From Streptomyces sp. ISL-1 (GTDB taxonomy: Bacteria; Actinomycetota; Actinomycetes; Streptomycetales; Streptomycetaceae), in NCBI RefSeq assembly GCF_018614585.1, contig NZ_JAGGOI010000038.1:62001-126000 (forward strand): DNA of 64,000 bases. The letters are read 5' to 3'. Below, piece by piece: positions 51,482 to 59,967 of the stretch. The first letter of the stretch is position 1. The number at the start of each line of letters is the position of its first letter. The translations under genes and the position numbers were made by a program. The notes under the pieces were generated by a model. It searched no databases, had not been told where the DNA came from, and saw nothing but the letters and a program-made list of their open reading frames with translations.

Positions 51482-52075
51482 GTGAGCACGACACCACCTG
51501 TTCTCGCCGCAGAGCTGGCACAGGCGTGGGCCGATATTCAGCGGCACCACCCCGAGCTGCCGGATCTTGCCGCGCCCGAGTCCCTGATCGGAGAGTCCTC
51601 GTCCGCCTGCGGCCACGAGCTCTCCTTCGAGCGACTGCTCCACGAGGCAGTCCATGGCATCGCCGCCGCCCGAGGTGTCCGTGACACCTCCCGCGCCGGC
51701 CGCTATCACAACCGCCGATTCCTGGCGATCGCCGAGGAGATGGGCCTGGACCATGTCGACGAGCCGCACCCCAGCAGCGGCTTCTCGCTGGTCGTGCTCA
51801 ACGCCGAGGCGAAGCGCCGGTACCGACCCACGATCGAGAGACTGCAGAGGGCCCTCAAGGCGCACACCGTCGCTACGGCCTCCGACACCAAGCGCTCCTT
51901 CCGCGGCCCGGCCGCCCGGCACGGCTCGTCCGGGGGTGGCGTGCGCGTCAAGGCCGTGTGCGACTGTGGCCGCAATGTCCGCGTTGTCCCGTCCGTTCTC
52001 GCCCAGGCGCCCATCGTCTGCGGCGGCTGCGGTAAACCCTTCCGTATCCCTGAAGTAGTCGCCGCCGCGAGCTGA
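51482..52075 (+). CDS. SprT-like zinc protein with C-terminal zinc ribbon
   Basis: A protein of 197 residues from GTG (VSTTPPVLAAELAQAWADIQ). RLLHEAVHGIAAARGVRDTSRAGRYHNRRF carries an HExxH motif (about 54-58) and a downstream His 21 residues later, as in SprT-like metallopeptidases. The C-terminal third has CDCGRNVRVV and CGGCGKPFRIP, a zinc ribbon. Together they suggest a cytosolic zinc peptidase or a DNA-linked protein; no substrate is known. A SigR-like promoter precedes it. It stands alone between proS and rpsP. Confidence 0.78.
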   Translation: MSTTPPVLAAELAQAWADIQRHHPELPDLAAPESLIGESSSACGHELSFERLLHEAVHGIAAARGVRDTSRAGRYHNRRFLAIAEEMGLDHVDEPHPSSGFSLVVLNAEAKRRYRPTIERLQRALKAHTVATASDTKRSFRGPAARHGSSGGGVRVKAVCDCGRNVRVVPSVLAQAPIVCGGCGKPFRIPEVVAAAS

Positions 52076-52296
52076 GGGCTTCCGTCCCCGCCGGGTCGGG
52101 CCGCCGACGGGGCGGTGCGACACCGGCCGGGTGCGAGCCCGCCGCAGGTCTGTGGCACAATGGGTCGCTGTACTCGACAGCCGCACAGGAACCCTCTCGC
52201 CTCCGGCTGACGCGTCCATAGGGCACCCCGAGTACCGCAACCCCACGTGGCATCTCGTTGTGCCCAACCACGTCAAGACCAGGAGACACCACTTCC

Positions 52297-52737
52297 GTGG
52301 CAGTCAAGATCAAGCTGAAGCGTCTGGGCAAGATCCGTTCGCCTCACTACCGCATCGTCGTCGCCGACTCCCGTACCCGCCGTGACGGTCGGGCCATCGA
52401 GGAGATCGGCCTGTACCACCCGGTGCAGAACCCCTCGCGCATCGAGGTCGACTCGGAGCGTGCCCAGTACTGGCTGTCCGTCGGCGCCCAGCCGACCGAG
52501 CCGGTCATGGCGATTCTGAAGCTCACCGGTGACTGGCAGAAGCACAAGGGCCTGCCGGCCCCGGCGCCGCTGCTCGTCGCGGAGCCGAAGGACAAGCGCG
52601 CCGCGTTCGAGGCCTTCACCAAGAGCCTCGAGGGCGACGAGCCCAAGGGTGAGGCCATCACCCCGAAGGCGAAGAAGGCCGACAAGAAGGCGGACGAGGC
52701 TGCTGAGGCCCCGTCCACCGAGTCGACCGAGGCCTGA
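52297..52737 (+). CDS. rpsP: 30S ribosomal protein S16
   Basis: A protein of 146 residues from GTG (VAVKIKLKRLGKIRSPHYRIVVAD). The S16 core is the first 80 residues. An Ala/Lys/Glu-rich tail of about 60 residues (KAKKADKKADEAAEA) is a common actinobacterial extension. First gene of rpsP-KH-rimM-trmD; the KH gene follows two bases after the stop. Confidence 0.97.
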   Translation: MAVKIKLKRLGKIRSPHYRIVVADSRTRRDGRAIEEIGLYHPVQNPSRIEVDSERAQYWLSVGAQPTEPVMAILKLTGDWQKHKGLPAPAPLLVAEPKDKRAAFEAFTKSLEGDEPKGEAITPKAKKADKKADEAAEAPSTESTEA

Positions 52738-52739
52738 GC

Positions 52740-52979
52740 ATGCTCGAGGAGGCTCTCGAGCACCTCGTGAAGGGCATCGTCGACAACCCGGACGATGTGC
52801 AAGTGGCCTCGCGCGATCTGCGCCGCGGTCGCGTGCTCGAGGTCCGGGTCCACCCCGACGATCTCGGTAAGGTGATCGGCCGCAATGGCCGCACCGCGCG
52901 CGCCCTGCGCACCGTCGTGGGCGCCATTGGTGGCCGTGGCATCCGCGTCGACCTCGTCGACGTGGACCAGGTTCACTGA
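52740..52979 (+). CDS. KH-domain RNA-binding protein
   Basis: A protein of 79 residues (MLEEALEHLVKGIVDNPDDV). The KH loop GRNGRTARALR is present. This small protein, often named KhpA, is encoded between rpsP and rimM in many bacteria and binds RNA. ATG starts two bases after the rpsP stop, so translation is coupled. Confidence 0.95.
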   Translation: MLEEALEHLVKGIVDNPDDVQVASRDLRRGRVLEVRVHPDDLGKVIGRNGRTARALRTVVGAIGGRGIRVDLVDVDQVH

Positions 52980-52995
52980 CATACGCAGCACCGGC

Positions 52996-53033
52996 ACGGG
53001 CCGGGGAGGGCCTTTGGGCCGTCCCCGGCCCGT
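52996..53033 (+). terminator. Intra-operon hairpin between KH and rimM
   Basis: ACGGGCCGGGGA (52996-53007) pairs with 53022-53033 and an inner GGCC/GGCC extends it. It lies within the operon, so it may attenuate or protect the transcript rather than fully stop it. Confidence 0.6.
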
Positions 53034-53058
53034 AGTCGTCGACAGGAGAGAGTGCGAA

Positions 53059-53613
53059 GTGCAGTTGGTAGTCGCCCGGATCGGCCGCGCCCACGGCATC
53101 AAGGGTGAAGTCAACGTCGAGGTGCGCACGGACGAGCCGGAACTCCGGCTCGGGCCCGGCGCCGTACTGGCCACCGACCCGGCCACCGCCGGACCGCTGA
53201 CGATCGAGACCGGCCGGGTGCACAGTGGCCGGTTGCTGCTGCGCTTCGAGGGCGTGCGGGACCGTAGCGCCGCCGAAGCCCTGCGTAACACTTTGCTGAT
53301 CGCCGAGGTGGACCCGGAGCAACTCCCCGAGGATCCGGAGGAGTTCTACGACCACCAGCTGATGGACCTCGATGTGGTCCTCGCCGACGGCACCGAGATC
53401 GGCCGCATCAGCGACATCAGTCATCTGCCCTCGCAGGACCTGTTCATTGTCGAGCGGCCCGACGGCAGCGAGGCGATGATCCCCTTCGTCGAGGAGATCG
53501 TGACCGAGATCGACCTCGAGAACCAGCGCGCCGTCATTGACCCGCCGCCCGGGCTCATCGACGACAGCCAGGCGGAGATCGCCTCGTCGCGCGATGCCGA
53601 GGACGAGAACTGA
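53059..53613 (+). CDS. rimM: Ribosome maturation factor RimM
   Basis: A protein of 184 residues from GTG (MQLVVARIGRAHGIKGEVNVEV). The N-terminal GRAHGIKGE and the PRC-barrel part ELPEDPEEFYDHQLMDLDV, then FVEEIVTEIDLENQRAVIDPP, are typical. It is needed for 30S maturation. The stop overlaps the trmD start (TGATG). Confidence 0.96.
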   Translation: MQLVVARIGRAHGIKGEVNVEVRTDEPELRLGPGAVLATDPATAGPLTIETGRVHSGRLLLRFEGVRDRSAAEALRNTLLIAEVDPEQLPEDPEEFYDHQLMDLDVVLADGTEIGRISDISHLPSQDLFIVERPDGSEAMIPFVEEIVTEIDLENQRAVIDPPPGLIDDSQAEIASSRDAEDEN

Positions 53614-54434
53614 TGCGGCTCGACGTCGTCACGATCTTCCCCGAGTACCTGGAACCGCTGAACGTCTCGCTCGTCGGCAAGGCACGCGCGCGTGGGCAGC
53701 TCGATGTCCATGTGCACGACCTGCGCGAGTGGACGTACGACCGGCACAACACCGTCGACGACACCCCCTACGGGGGCGGCCCCGGCATGGTCATGAAGAC
53801 CGAGCCCTGGGGTGACGCGCTCGACGACGCGCTGGCGAGCGGCTACGAGGCGGGCGCGCACGGCCCGGTCATAGTCGTGCCCACACCCAGCGGCCGCCCC
53901 TTCACCCAGGAGCTCGCCGTAGAGCTCTCCGAGCGGCCGTGGCTGATTTTCACCCCCGCTCGGTACGAGGGCATCGACCGCCGGGTCGTCGACGAGTACG
54001 CGACCCGGATGCCGGTCTACGAGGTGTCCATCGGCGACTACGTCCTGGCCGGCGGCGAGGCGGCGGTACTGGTGATCACCGAGGCCGTGGCGCGGCTGCT
54101 GCCCGGGGTCCTGGGCAACGCCGAGTCGCACAGGGACGACTCCTTCGCGCCCGGCGCGATGGCCAATCTGCTCGAAGGGCCCGTCTACACCAAGCCGCCC
54201 GAGTGGCGGGGACGCGCCATTCCTCAGGTGCTGGTCAGCGGGCACCACGGGAAGATCGCGCGCTGGCGGCGGGACGAGGCGATCCGCCGTACGGCCTTCA
54301 ACAGGCCCGACCTGATTGAGCGTTGCGACCCCGCCGCCTTCGACAAGAAGGACCGGGAGATCCTCTCCATTCTCGGCTGGGCGCCGGAGCCCGGCGGCCG
54401 ATTTTGGCGCAGGCCCGAGGCCGTGGAAGAATAG
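53613..54434 (+). CDS. trmD: tRNA (guanine37-N1)-methyltransferase
   Basis: A protein of 273 residues (MRLDVVTIFPEYLEP). The SPOUT trefoil-knot region contains LIFTPARYEGIDRRVVDEYA and IGDYVLAGGEAAVLVITEAVARLLPGVLGN, the S-adenosylmethionine pocket. It makes m1G37 in tRNAs and is encoded with rimM and rplS as in most bacteria. Confidence 0.97.
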   Translation: MRLDVVTIFPEYLEPLNVSLVGKARARGQLDVHVHDLREWTYDRHNTVDDTPYGGGPGMVMKTEPWGDALDDALASGYEAGAHGPVIVVPTPSGRPFTQELAVELSERPWLIFTPARYEGIDRRVVDEYATRMPVYEVSIGDYVLAGGEAAVLVITEAVARLLPGVLGNAESHRDDSFAPGAMANLLEGPVYTKPPEWRGRAIPQVLVSGHHGKIARWRRDEAIRRTAFNRPDLIERCDPAAFDKKDREILSILGWAPEPGGRFWRRPEAVEE

Positions 54435-54565
54435 GCCGCTGCTGTACGTCCAGCAGGCGCCCCTGCCACAGGGGGAACGACGCCCGCTCGATGTGGACAG
54501 CACCCTGACTCTCATCTCGATCATTCCGCTGATGACCTGTGGCATCGGCGAGGAAGCAGACCTTC

Positions 54566-54916
54566 ATGGCCAGCCTGCTCGACTCCGTCAACTCCGCGTC
54601 GCTGCGCAGCGACGTCCCCGCCTTCCGTCCCGGCGACACCGTGAACGTCCACGTTCGCGTCATCGAGGGCAACCGCTCGCGTATCCAGCAGTTCAAGGGC
54701 GTTGTCATCCGCCGCCAGGGCTCGGGCGTCAGCGAGTCCTTCACGGTCCGCAAGGTCTCCTTCTCCGTCGGCGTCGAGCGCACCTTCCCGGTGCACAGCC
54801 CGATCTTCGAGAAGATCGAGCTCGTCACCCGCGGTGACGTCCGTCGCGCCAAGCTCTACTACCTGCGCGAGCTGCGCGGCAAGGCTGCCAAGATCAAGGA
54901 GAAGCGCGACAACTGA
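54566..54916 (+). CDS. rplS: 50S ribosomal protein L19
   Basis: A protein of 116 residues from the ATG of MASLLDSVNSASLRSDVP after GAGGAAG. FRPGDTVNVHVRVIEGNRSRIQQFKGVVIRRQG is the L19 hallmark. The four signal peptidase genes follow 70 bases later, as in S. lividans. Confidence 0.97.
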   Translation: MASLLDSVNSASLRSDVPAFRPGDTVNVHVRVIEGNRSRIQQFKGVVIRRQGSGVSESFTVRKVSFSVGVERTFPVHSPIFEKIELVTRGDVRRAKLYYLRELRGKAAKIKEKRDN

Positions 54917-54987
54917 GCTACGGCTCACACCTCGCGGCGAACTTTGGACTGAGGAGCCACAGGGCGGCCGGATAGGCTCTGCCCCTG

Positions 54988-55791
54988 ATGGACACCGAAG
55001 CGAAGCACATGGAGCGCGACCGCTCTTCCACCCTCGAAGCCGGGGAAAAGGGAGAGGGGTCGCGCTCTGTGCGTTCATCGCGCCCCTCCGAGGGCCTTGG
55101 CAGACGTCTCTCCGTCATGTCCTGGCGCAGCGCCGGGCTGCTCGGCGCCGCCTGCACCGTCGTTGTGCTGCTGTTCAGCCAATTCGTGGTGCAGCCCTTC
55201 CAGATCCCCAGCAGCTCCATGGAGCCCACCCTTCAGATCGGCGACCGGGTGCTGGTGAACAAGCTGGCGTACCGTTTCGGCTCCGGGCCCCAGCGGGGGG
55301 ACGTCGTCGTCTTCGACGGCACCGGATCCTTCGTACAGGAGGGCCTGGAGGAGAATCCGGTCAGCGCCATGACGCGCGGCGTGTTCGCGGCACTTGGGCT
55401 GGCCGAGCCCGCCGAGACCGACTTCGTCAAGCGCGTCGTGGGTGTGGGCGGTGACCGCGTGGTCTGCTGCGACAAGGGGGGCAGGGTCGAAGTGAACGGC
55501 GCACCTGTCGATGAGGGATACCTCCATCCCGACGACGTCCCGTCCGAGGTCCCCTTCGACATCATCGTCCCGCAGGGAACTCTGTGGGTCATGGGAGACC
55601 ACCGGAGCCACTCGCGTGACTCCCGCGACCATCTCGGGGAGCCCGGCGGCGGCATGGTGCCCGTCGACATGGTGATCGGACGGGCGGACTGGATCGGCTG
55701 GCCGATCGGGCGCTGGACCTCGCTCGAGGGGGCCGACGTCTTCGCGGGCCCGCCGGAGGCGGAACGAATGCCGGGCGGCGCCCATGGGTAA
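54988..55791 (+). CDS. sipW: Type I signal peptidase SipW
   Basis: A protein of 267 residues. Hydrophilic N-terminus, one membrane segment at about 50-66, then box B QIPSSSMEPTL with the catalytic Ser near 77, box D FVKRVVGVGGDRVVCCD with the catalytic Lys, and box E MGDHRSHSRDSR. It removes signal peptides on the outer membrane face. The only membrane segment obvious here is N-terminal, unlike its neighbours SipY and SipZ. First of four tandem sip genes, as in S. lividans. Confidence 0.93.
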   Translation: MDTEAKHMERDRSSTLEAGEKGEGSRSVRSSRPSEGLGRRLSVMSWRSAGLLGAACTVVVLLFSQFVVQPFQIPSSSMEPTLQIGDRVLVNKLAYRFGSGPQRGDVVVFDGTGSFVQEGLEENPVSAMTRGVFAALGLAEPAETDFVKRVVGVGGDRVVCCDKGGRVEVNGAPVDEGYLHPDDVPSEVPFDIIVPQGTLWVMGDHRSHSRDSRDHLGEPGGGMVPVDMVIGRADWIGWPIGRWTSLEGADVFAGPPEAERMPGGAHG

Positions 55792-56839
55792 CCGCGGGCG
55801 TCGTGCGAGTCACCGGTCCGACACCCGGCTGCCGACCGGGACAAGGCCGACAGACGGCGCCCGGACGCTGCCCGGCCGGGCGGAGCGGCGCAGGCTCGCG
55901 CAGAAGGTGAAGCGCAAGCGCCGCCGGGCGGCCGTGAAGGAGATACCCCTCCTGATCACCGTGGCGCTGATGATCGCTCTGGTCCTGAAGACGTTCCTGG
56001 TGCAGGCCTTCGTGATCCCGTCGGGTTCGATGGAGCAGACCATCCGCATCCAGGACCGCGTACTGGTGGACAAGCTCACCCCGTGGTTCGGCTCCAAGCC
56101 GCAGCGCGGTGATGTCGTCGTCTTCAAGGATCCCGGCGGCTGGCTGCAGCAGGAGAAGGCGCCCAAGAAGGACGACCCGATCGGCGTCAAGCAGGTCAAG
56201 CAAGGCCTGACCTTCATCGGGCTGCTGCCGTCCGACGACGAGCAGGACCTGATCAAGAGGGTGGTCGCGGTCGGCGGGGACACCGTCAAGTGCTGCGACA
56301 AGGACGGGCGGGTCACCGTCAACGGCGTACCGCTCATCGAGCCGTATCTGAACCCCGGAAACGTTCCCTCGACGCTGAAGTTCGAGGTCAAGGTGCCGGT
56401 CGGGCGGATCTTCGTGATGGGGGACCACCGGGCCAACTCGGCGGACTCGCGCTTCCACCTCGACGAGAAGGACCGGGGCACCGTCTCGGAGGACGAGGTC
56501 GTCGGGCGCGCGGAAGTCATCGCCTGGCCGGTCAGCCACTGGCGCAGACTGGAAGAGCCGGAGACGTACGCATCCGTCCCGAACGCGCGTGCCGGGTCGA
56601 CCGCCGCACTCTCCCCGTCGAATAGGGTGTCACCTCAGGATCTGAACGGGATGATCCTGCTCCCGAGCCCTGCGGAACTCCCGCTCGTTATGGGAGTGGT
56701 GGGCCTGTACCGACTTCGGGGCAGGCGGTTCGCACGGAGTGAGGAGTGGACGTGGGGGATGTGGCCGTCGGCACACGATCCGGACACGATGAGCCGGAGG
56801 AAAGGCCAGGGAAGCTCACCGAGCCGCCCGCGGCGGTGA
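55784..56839 (+). CDS. sipX: Type I signal peptidase SipX
   Basis: A protein of 351 residues. It begins in the last eight bases of sipW. A basic stretch (RRRLAQKVKRKRRRA), a membrane segment at about 54-74, box B FVIPSGSMEQTI with Ser near 82, box D LIKRVVAVGGDTVKCCD, and box E MGDHRANSADSRF. A possible second membrane segment lies near 300-320, and a long C-terminus reads into the sipY region: the frames overlap by 94 bases. Expected to share substrates with the other Sip enzymes. Confidence 0.92.
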   Translation: MGNRGRRASHRSDTRLPTGTRPTDGARTLPGRAERRRLAQKVKRKRRRAAVKEIPLLITVALMIALVLKTFLVQAFVIPSGSMEQTIRIQDRVLVDKLTPWFGSKPQRGDVVVFKDPGGWLQQEKAPKKDDPIGVKQVKQGLTFIGLLPSDDEQDLIKRVVAVGGDTVKCCDKDGRVTVNGVPLIEPYLNPGNVPSTLKFEVKVPVGRIFVMGDHRANSADSRFHLDEKDRGTVSEDEVVGRAEVIAWPVSHWRRLEEPETYASVPNARAGSTAALSPSNRVSPQDLNGMILLPSPAELPLVMGVVGLYRLRGRRFARSEEWTWGMWPSAHDPDTMSRRKGQGSSPSRPRR

Positions 56840-57681
56840 CTGACGAATCGGCGGCTCGGACGCCGGGGACGGCGGGAATTATGGACGCCGAGAGCGGATC
56901 CTCCGAGGACAGCGGTACGGGACACAGGAAGCAGCGGTCCTTCTGGAAGGAACTGCCGCTTCTGATCGGTATCGCCCTGCTTCTCGCGCTCCTCATCAAG
57001 ACCTTCCTGGTGCAGGCCTTCTCGATCCCCTCCGACTCGATGCAGAACACCCTGCAGCGCGGCGACCGGGTGCTGGTCGACAAGCTCACCCCGTGGTTCG
57101 GCTCGGAGCCCGAGCGCGGTGAGGTCGTCGTCTTCCACGATCCGGGCGGCTGGCTGGACGGTGAGCCCACCCCTGAGCCGAATCCTGTGCAGAACTTCCT
57201 CAGCTTCATCGGCCTGATGCCGTCGGCCGAGGAGAAGGACCTGATCAAGCGGACGATCGCGATCGCCGGCGACACCGTGGAGTGCAAGAAGGGCGGCCCG
57301 GTCAAGGTCAACGGGAAGGCGCTCAACGAGCCGTACATCTTCCCCGGCGACACCCCCTGCGACGACCAGCCCTTCGGCCCGTTCAAGGTGCCCAAGGACC
57401 GGATCTGGGTGATGGGCGACCACCGCCAGAACTCCCGGGACTCCCGCTATCACATGGAAGACGCGAACCACGGCTTCGTACCGGTCGACAAGGTCGTCGG
57501 ACGCGCTGTCGTGGTGGCCTGGCCGCTGAACCGCTGGTCGACGCTGCCGGTGCCCGCCACCTTCGACCAGCCCGGGATCAACACCGCGGCCGCCGTCCTC
57601 TCGGCCGGTCCTCTCCTCGGAGTAGTGCCCTTTGCGCTGTGGCGTCGCAGGAGGCTGACCACAGGGCATACCGCCGGGTAG
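56746..57681 (+). CDS. sipY: Type I signal peptidase SipY
   Basis: A protein of 311 residues from GTG (VDVGDVAVGTRSGHD). Membrane segment about 69-86, box B FSIPSDSMQNTL (Ser near 98), box D LIKRTIAIAGDTVECKK, and box E MGDHRQNSRDSRYH. A C-terminal hydrophobic stretch (AAAVLSAGPLLGVVPFALW) may anchor that end. In S. lividans SipY is the dominant signal peptidase. The start lies within the sipX frame. Confidence 0.93.
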   Translation: MDVGDVAVGTRSGHDEPEERPGKLTEPPAAVTDESAARTPGTAGIMDAESGSSEDSGTGHRKQRSFWKELPLLIGIALLLALLIKTFLVQAFSIPSDSMQNTLQRGDRVLVDKLTPWFGSEPERGEVVVFHDPGGWLDGEPTPEPNPVQNFLSFIGLMPSAEEKDLIKRTIAIAGDTVECKKGGPVKVNGKALNEPYIFPGDTPCDDQPFGPFKVPKDRIWVMGDHRQNSRDSRYHMEDANHGFVPVDKVVGRAVVVAWPLNRWSTLPVPATFDQPGINTAAAVLSAGPLLGVVPFALWRRRRLTTGHTAG

Positions 57682-57753
57682 GGTGCGGTCCCAGATCGCC
57701 GATCTCCTGGGCAGGCTCTCGGGGACGGAATCTCCGAGACGGGGAGCGCTGGG

Positions 57754-58536
57754 ATGAGCGGAACAGGACGTACGGAAGACGGCCGCGGCCGGCTCGGCAG
57801 CGCATTGTCGGGCCTGGCCGTGGCCGTCGGCTGCGTGCTCTTCCTCGGGGGGTTCATCTGGGGGGCCGTGGTCTACCAGCCCTACACCGTGCCTACCGAC
57901 TCGATGTCCCCGACCGTGATGGCGGGTGACCGGGTGCTGGCCGAGCGGATAGAGGGCGACCAGGTGCGGCGCGGCGACATCGTGGTGTTCCGCGATGCGC
58001 AGTGGGGCGATATGCCCATGGTCAAGAGGGTGGTGGGCGTGGGCGGCGACAAGATCGCCTGCTGCGGCGACGGCGGCAATCTGATGGTCAACGGCACGGC
58101 GGTCGAGGAACCGTATCTGCGCACCAATGAACTCGCTTCGCCGGACAGCTTCACGGCCGCGGTCCCCAAGGGGCAGTTGTTCCTGCTGGGCGACGAGCGC
58201 AGTGGCTCGCTGGACTCCCGCGTACACCTCCAGGACCCGGGGCAGGGATCGGTGCCCCGCTCGGCGGTCACGGCGCGGCTGGACGCCGTGGCCTGGCCGC
58301 TGGACGGCGGTCTGCTGGAACGGCCCCAGGGCTTCGCGGCGCTGCCGGGCGGAGTGTCGCAGCCGGGGCCGGTAACGCTGGTCGTCGGGTCAGTGGCGGC
58401 CGGGGCTCTGCTGATCGTGGGCGGTGCGGCGTACGGTCCGATCGCGCGCCGGCTGTCGGGGCGGGGGCGCGGGGCCTCCGGTGGCGGCGGACGCGGGGGC
58501 GCGGGACGCGGAACGGCGACCGCCGGTGTCGGCTGA
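57754..58536 (+). CDS. sipZ: Type I signal peptidase SipZ
   Basis: A protein of 260 residues. Membrane segment about 18-38, box B YTVPTDSMSPTVMAGD (Ser near 50), box D MVKRVVGVGGDKIACC, and box E LGDERSGSLDSR, which varies from the GDHR of the other three. A C-terminal hydrophobic segment (VTLVVGSVAAGALLIVGGAA) follows. Last of the sip genes; the NUDIX gene overlaps its end. Confidence 0.93.
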   Translation: MSGTGRTEDGRGRLGSALSGLAVAVGCVLFLGGFIWGAVVYQPYTVPTDSMSPTVMAGDRVLAERIEGDQVRRGDIVVFRDAQWGDMPMVKRVVGVGGDKIACCGDGGNLMVNGTAVEEPYLRTNELASPDSFTAAVPKGQLFLLGDERSGSLDSRVHLQDPGQGSVPRSAVTARLDAVAWPLDGGLLERPQGFAALPGGVSQPGPVTLVVGSVAAGALLIVGGAAYGPIARRLSGRGRGASGGGGRGGAGRGTATAGVG

Positions 58537-59131
58537 GGGCCGCGAGGGGCACGGGGACCGCGAGTCTGGGCTGCCTGCCCCCGACGGCGGGATGGGGGCC
58601 CACGAGGGCGAGCTGCGCGCTCGCGAGGGCGAGTTGCGGTCTCGTGAGGGCGAGCTGCGGAAGGTCGCACGGGTCGTTCTGCTCGATCCGACGGACCGCA
58701 TTCTGCTGATGCACGGGTACGAGCCCGATGATCCGGCCGACCGCTGGTGGTTCACGCCGGGCGGCGGACTGGAGGGCGACGAGACCCGACAGGAGGCCGC
58801 GCTGCGCGAGCTGGCCGAGGAGACCGGGATCACAGAAGTGGAACTGGGGCCGGTACTGTGGCGCCGGACCTGCTCCTTTCCGTTCGACGGGCGGCGCTGG
58901 GAGCAGGACGAGTGGTACTTCCTCGCCCGTACCGCGCAGACCGGGACGGCCCCGCACGGATTGACGGAGCTCGAGCAGCGCAGTGTCGCCGGCCTGAGGT
59001 GGTGGACATACGCCGAACTGTCGGCGGCGCGTGAGACGGTGTATCCGACCAGGCTCGCCGAGCTGCTGCGCACGCTGTTCGACGAGGGTCCTCCGAGTGC
59101 GCCGGTGGTCCTGGCCCCAGAAATCGTCTAG
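58526..59131 (+). CDS. NUDIX hydrolase (MutT-like)
   Basis: A protein of about 201 residues if it starts at the GTG of VSAEGREGHGD; the start is uncertain, and ATG 58592 (MGAHEGEL) is an alternative. A run of three 7-residue repeats (REGELRS type) precedes the fold. The Nudix box reads GGGLEGDETRQEAALRELAEETGI. It probably cleaves a nucleoside diphosphate derivative. S. lividans also has a mutT-like gene after the sip cluster. Confidence 0.9.
   Translation: MSAEGREGHGDRESGLPAPDGGMGAHEGELRAREGELRSREGELRKVARVVLLDPTDRILLMHGYEPDDPADRWWFTPGGGLEGDETRQEAALRELAEETGITEVELGPVLWRRTCSFPFDGRRWEQDEWYFLARTAQTGTAPHGLTELEQRSVAGLRWWTYAELSAARETVYPTRLAELLRTLFDEGPPSAPVVLAPEIV
58603..58665. repeat. 21-bp coding tandem repeat in the NUDIX gene
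   Basis: Three in-frame copies of a 21-base unit (58603, 58624, 58645) encode the EGELRAR/EGELRSR/EGELRKV heptads before the catalytic fold. Confidence 0.9.
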
Positions 59132-59186
59132 GGGCGCAGGGGGCGGGAGCACAATAGGGGGACGCACGGCTGAAGGGGAACATGCC

Positions 59187-59495
59187 ATGAGCGCCGAGGA
59201 CCTCGAGAAGTACGAGACCGAGATGGAGCTGAAGCTCTACCGGGAGTACCGAGACGTCGTCGGGCTGTTCAAATATGTGATCGAGACCGAGCGTCGCTTC
59301 TACCTCACCAACGACTACGAGATGCAGGTGCACTCCGTACAGGGCGAGGTCTTCTTCGAAGTGTCGATGGCGGACGCCTGGGTCTGGGACATGTACCGAC
59401 CGGCCAGGTTCGTCAAGCAGGTACGCGTGCTCACGTTCAAGGACGTGAATATCGAGGAGCTGAACAAGAGCGACCTCGAGCTTCCGGGCAGCTGA
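59187..59495 (+). CDS. DUF2469 protein
   Basis: A protein of 102 residues (MSAEDLEKYETEMELKLYREYRD). It is an acidic, almost fully conserved actinobacterial family: FKYVIETERRFYLTND and ADAWVWDMYRPARFVKQVRVLTF. No enzyme motif; function unknown. The arrangement upstream of yraN is standard in actinobacteria. Confidence 0.93.
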   Translation: MSAEDLEKYETEMELKLYREYRDVVGLFKYVIETERRFYLTNDYEMQVHSVQGEVFFEVSMADAWVWDMYRPARFVKQVRVLTFKDVNIEELNKSDLELPGS

Positions 59496-59595
59496 CACTC
59501 GGGGTGGCCGAGTTATCCACAATGGATGGGTTGTCCACCAAGATCCACTAGAGGTGGTCTGACACGTCACAGTCGGTGCCGGAGGTGGTGCCGAT

Positions 59596-59967
59596 ATGAA
59601 CGCGACGGGGGCACTCGGGCGGTACGGCGAGGATCTGGCGGCACGGCTGCTGGCCGATGCCGGCATGACGCTGCTGGCACGGAACTGGCGCTGCGGGCGG
59701 GCCGGTGAGATCGACATCGTCGCCCGGGACGGCGACGCGGTGGTGGTCTGCGAGGTCAAGACCCGCAGGAGCGGCACATACGGACCGTACGAGCACCCGA
59801 TGGCCGCGGTCACGCCGACGAAGGCGGCGCGGCTGAGGCAGCTCGCCGAATGCTGGCTGGAGCGGCACGGCGGGCCGCCGCCCGGCGGGGTGCGCATCGA
59901 TCTGGTGGGCGTGGTGCTGCCCAGGCGCGGCGCGCCGCTCGTCGAGCATGCACGGGGGGTGGCCTGA
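59596..59967 (+). CDS. yraN: YraN/UPF0102 family protein
   Basis: A protein of 123 residues. It has the restriction-endonuclease-like fold with GRYGEDLAARLLADAGM, then EIDIVARDGDAVVVCEVKTR carrying the D-ExK type residues. The biochemical role is not established. The stop overlaps the yifB start (TGATG), forming yraN-yifB-dprA. Confidence 0.92.
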   Translation: MNATGALGRYGEDLAARLLADAGMTLLARNWRCGRAGEIDIVARDGDAVVVCEVKTRRSGTYGPYEHPMAAVTPTKAARLRQLAECWLERHGGPPPGGVRIDLVGVVLPRRGAPLVEHARGVA

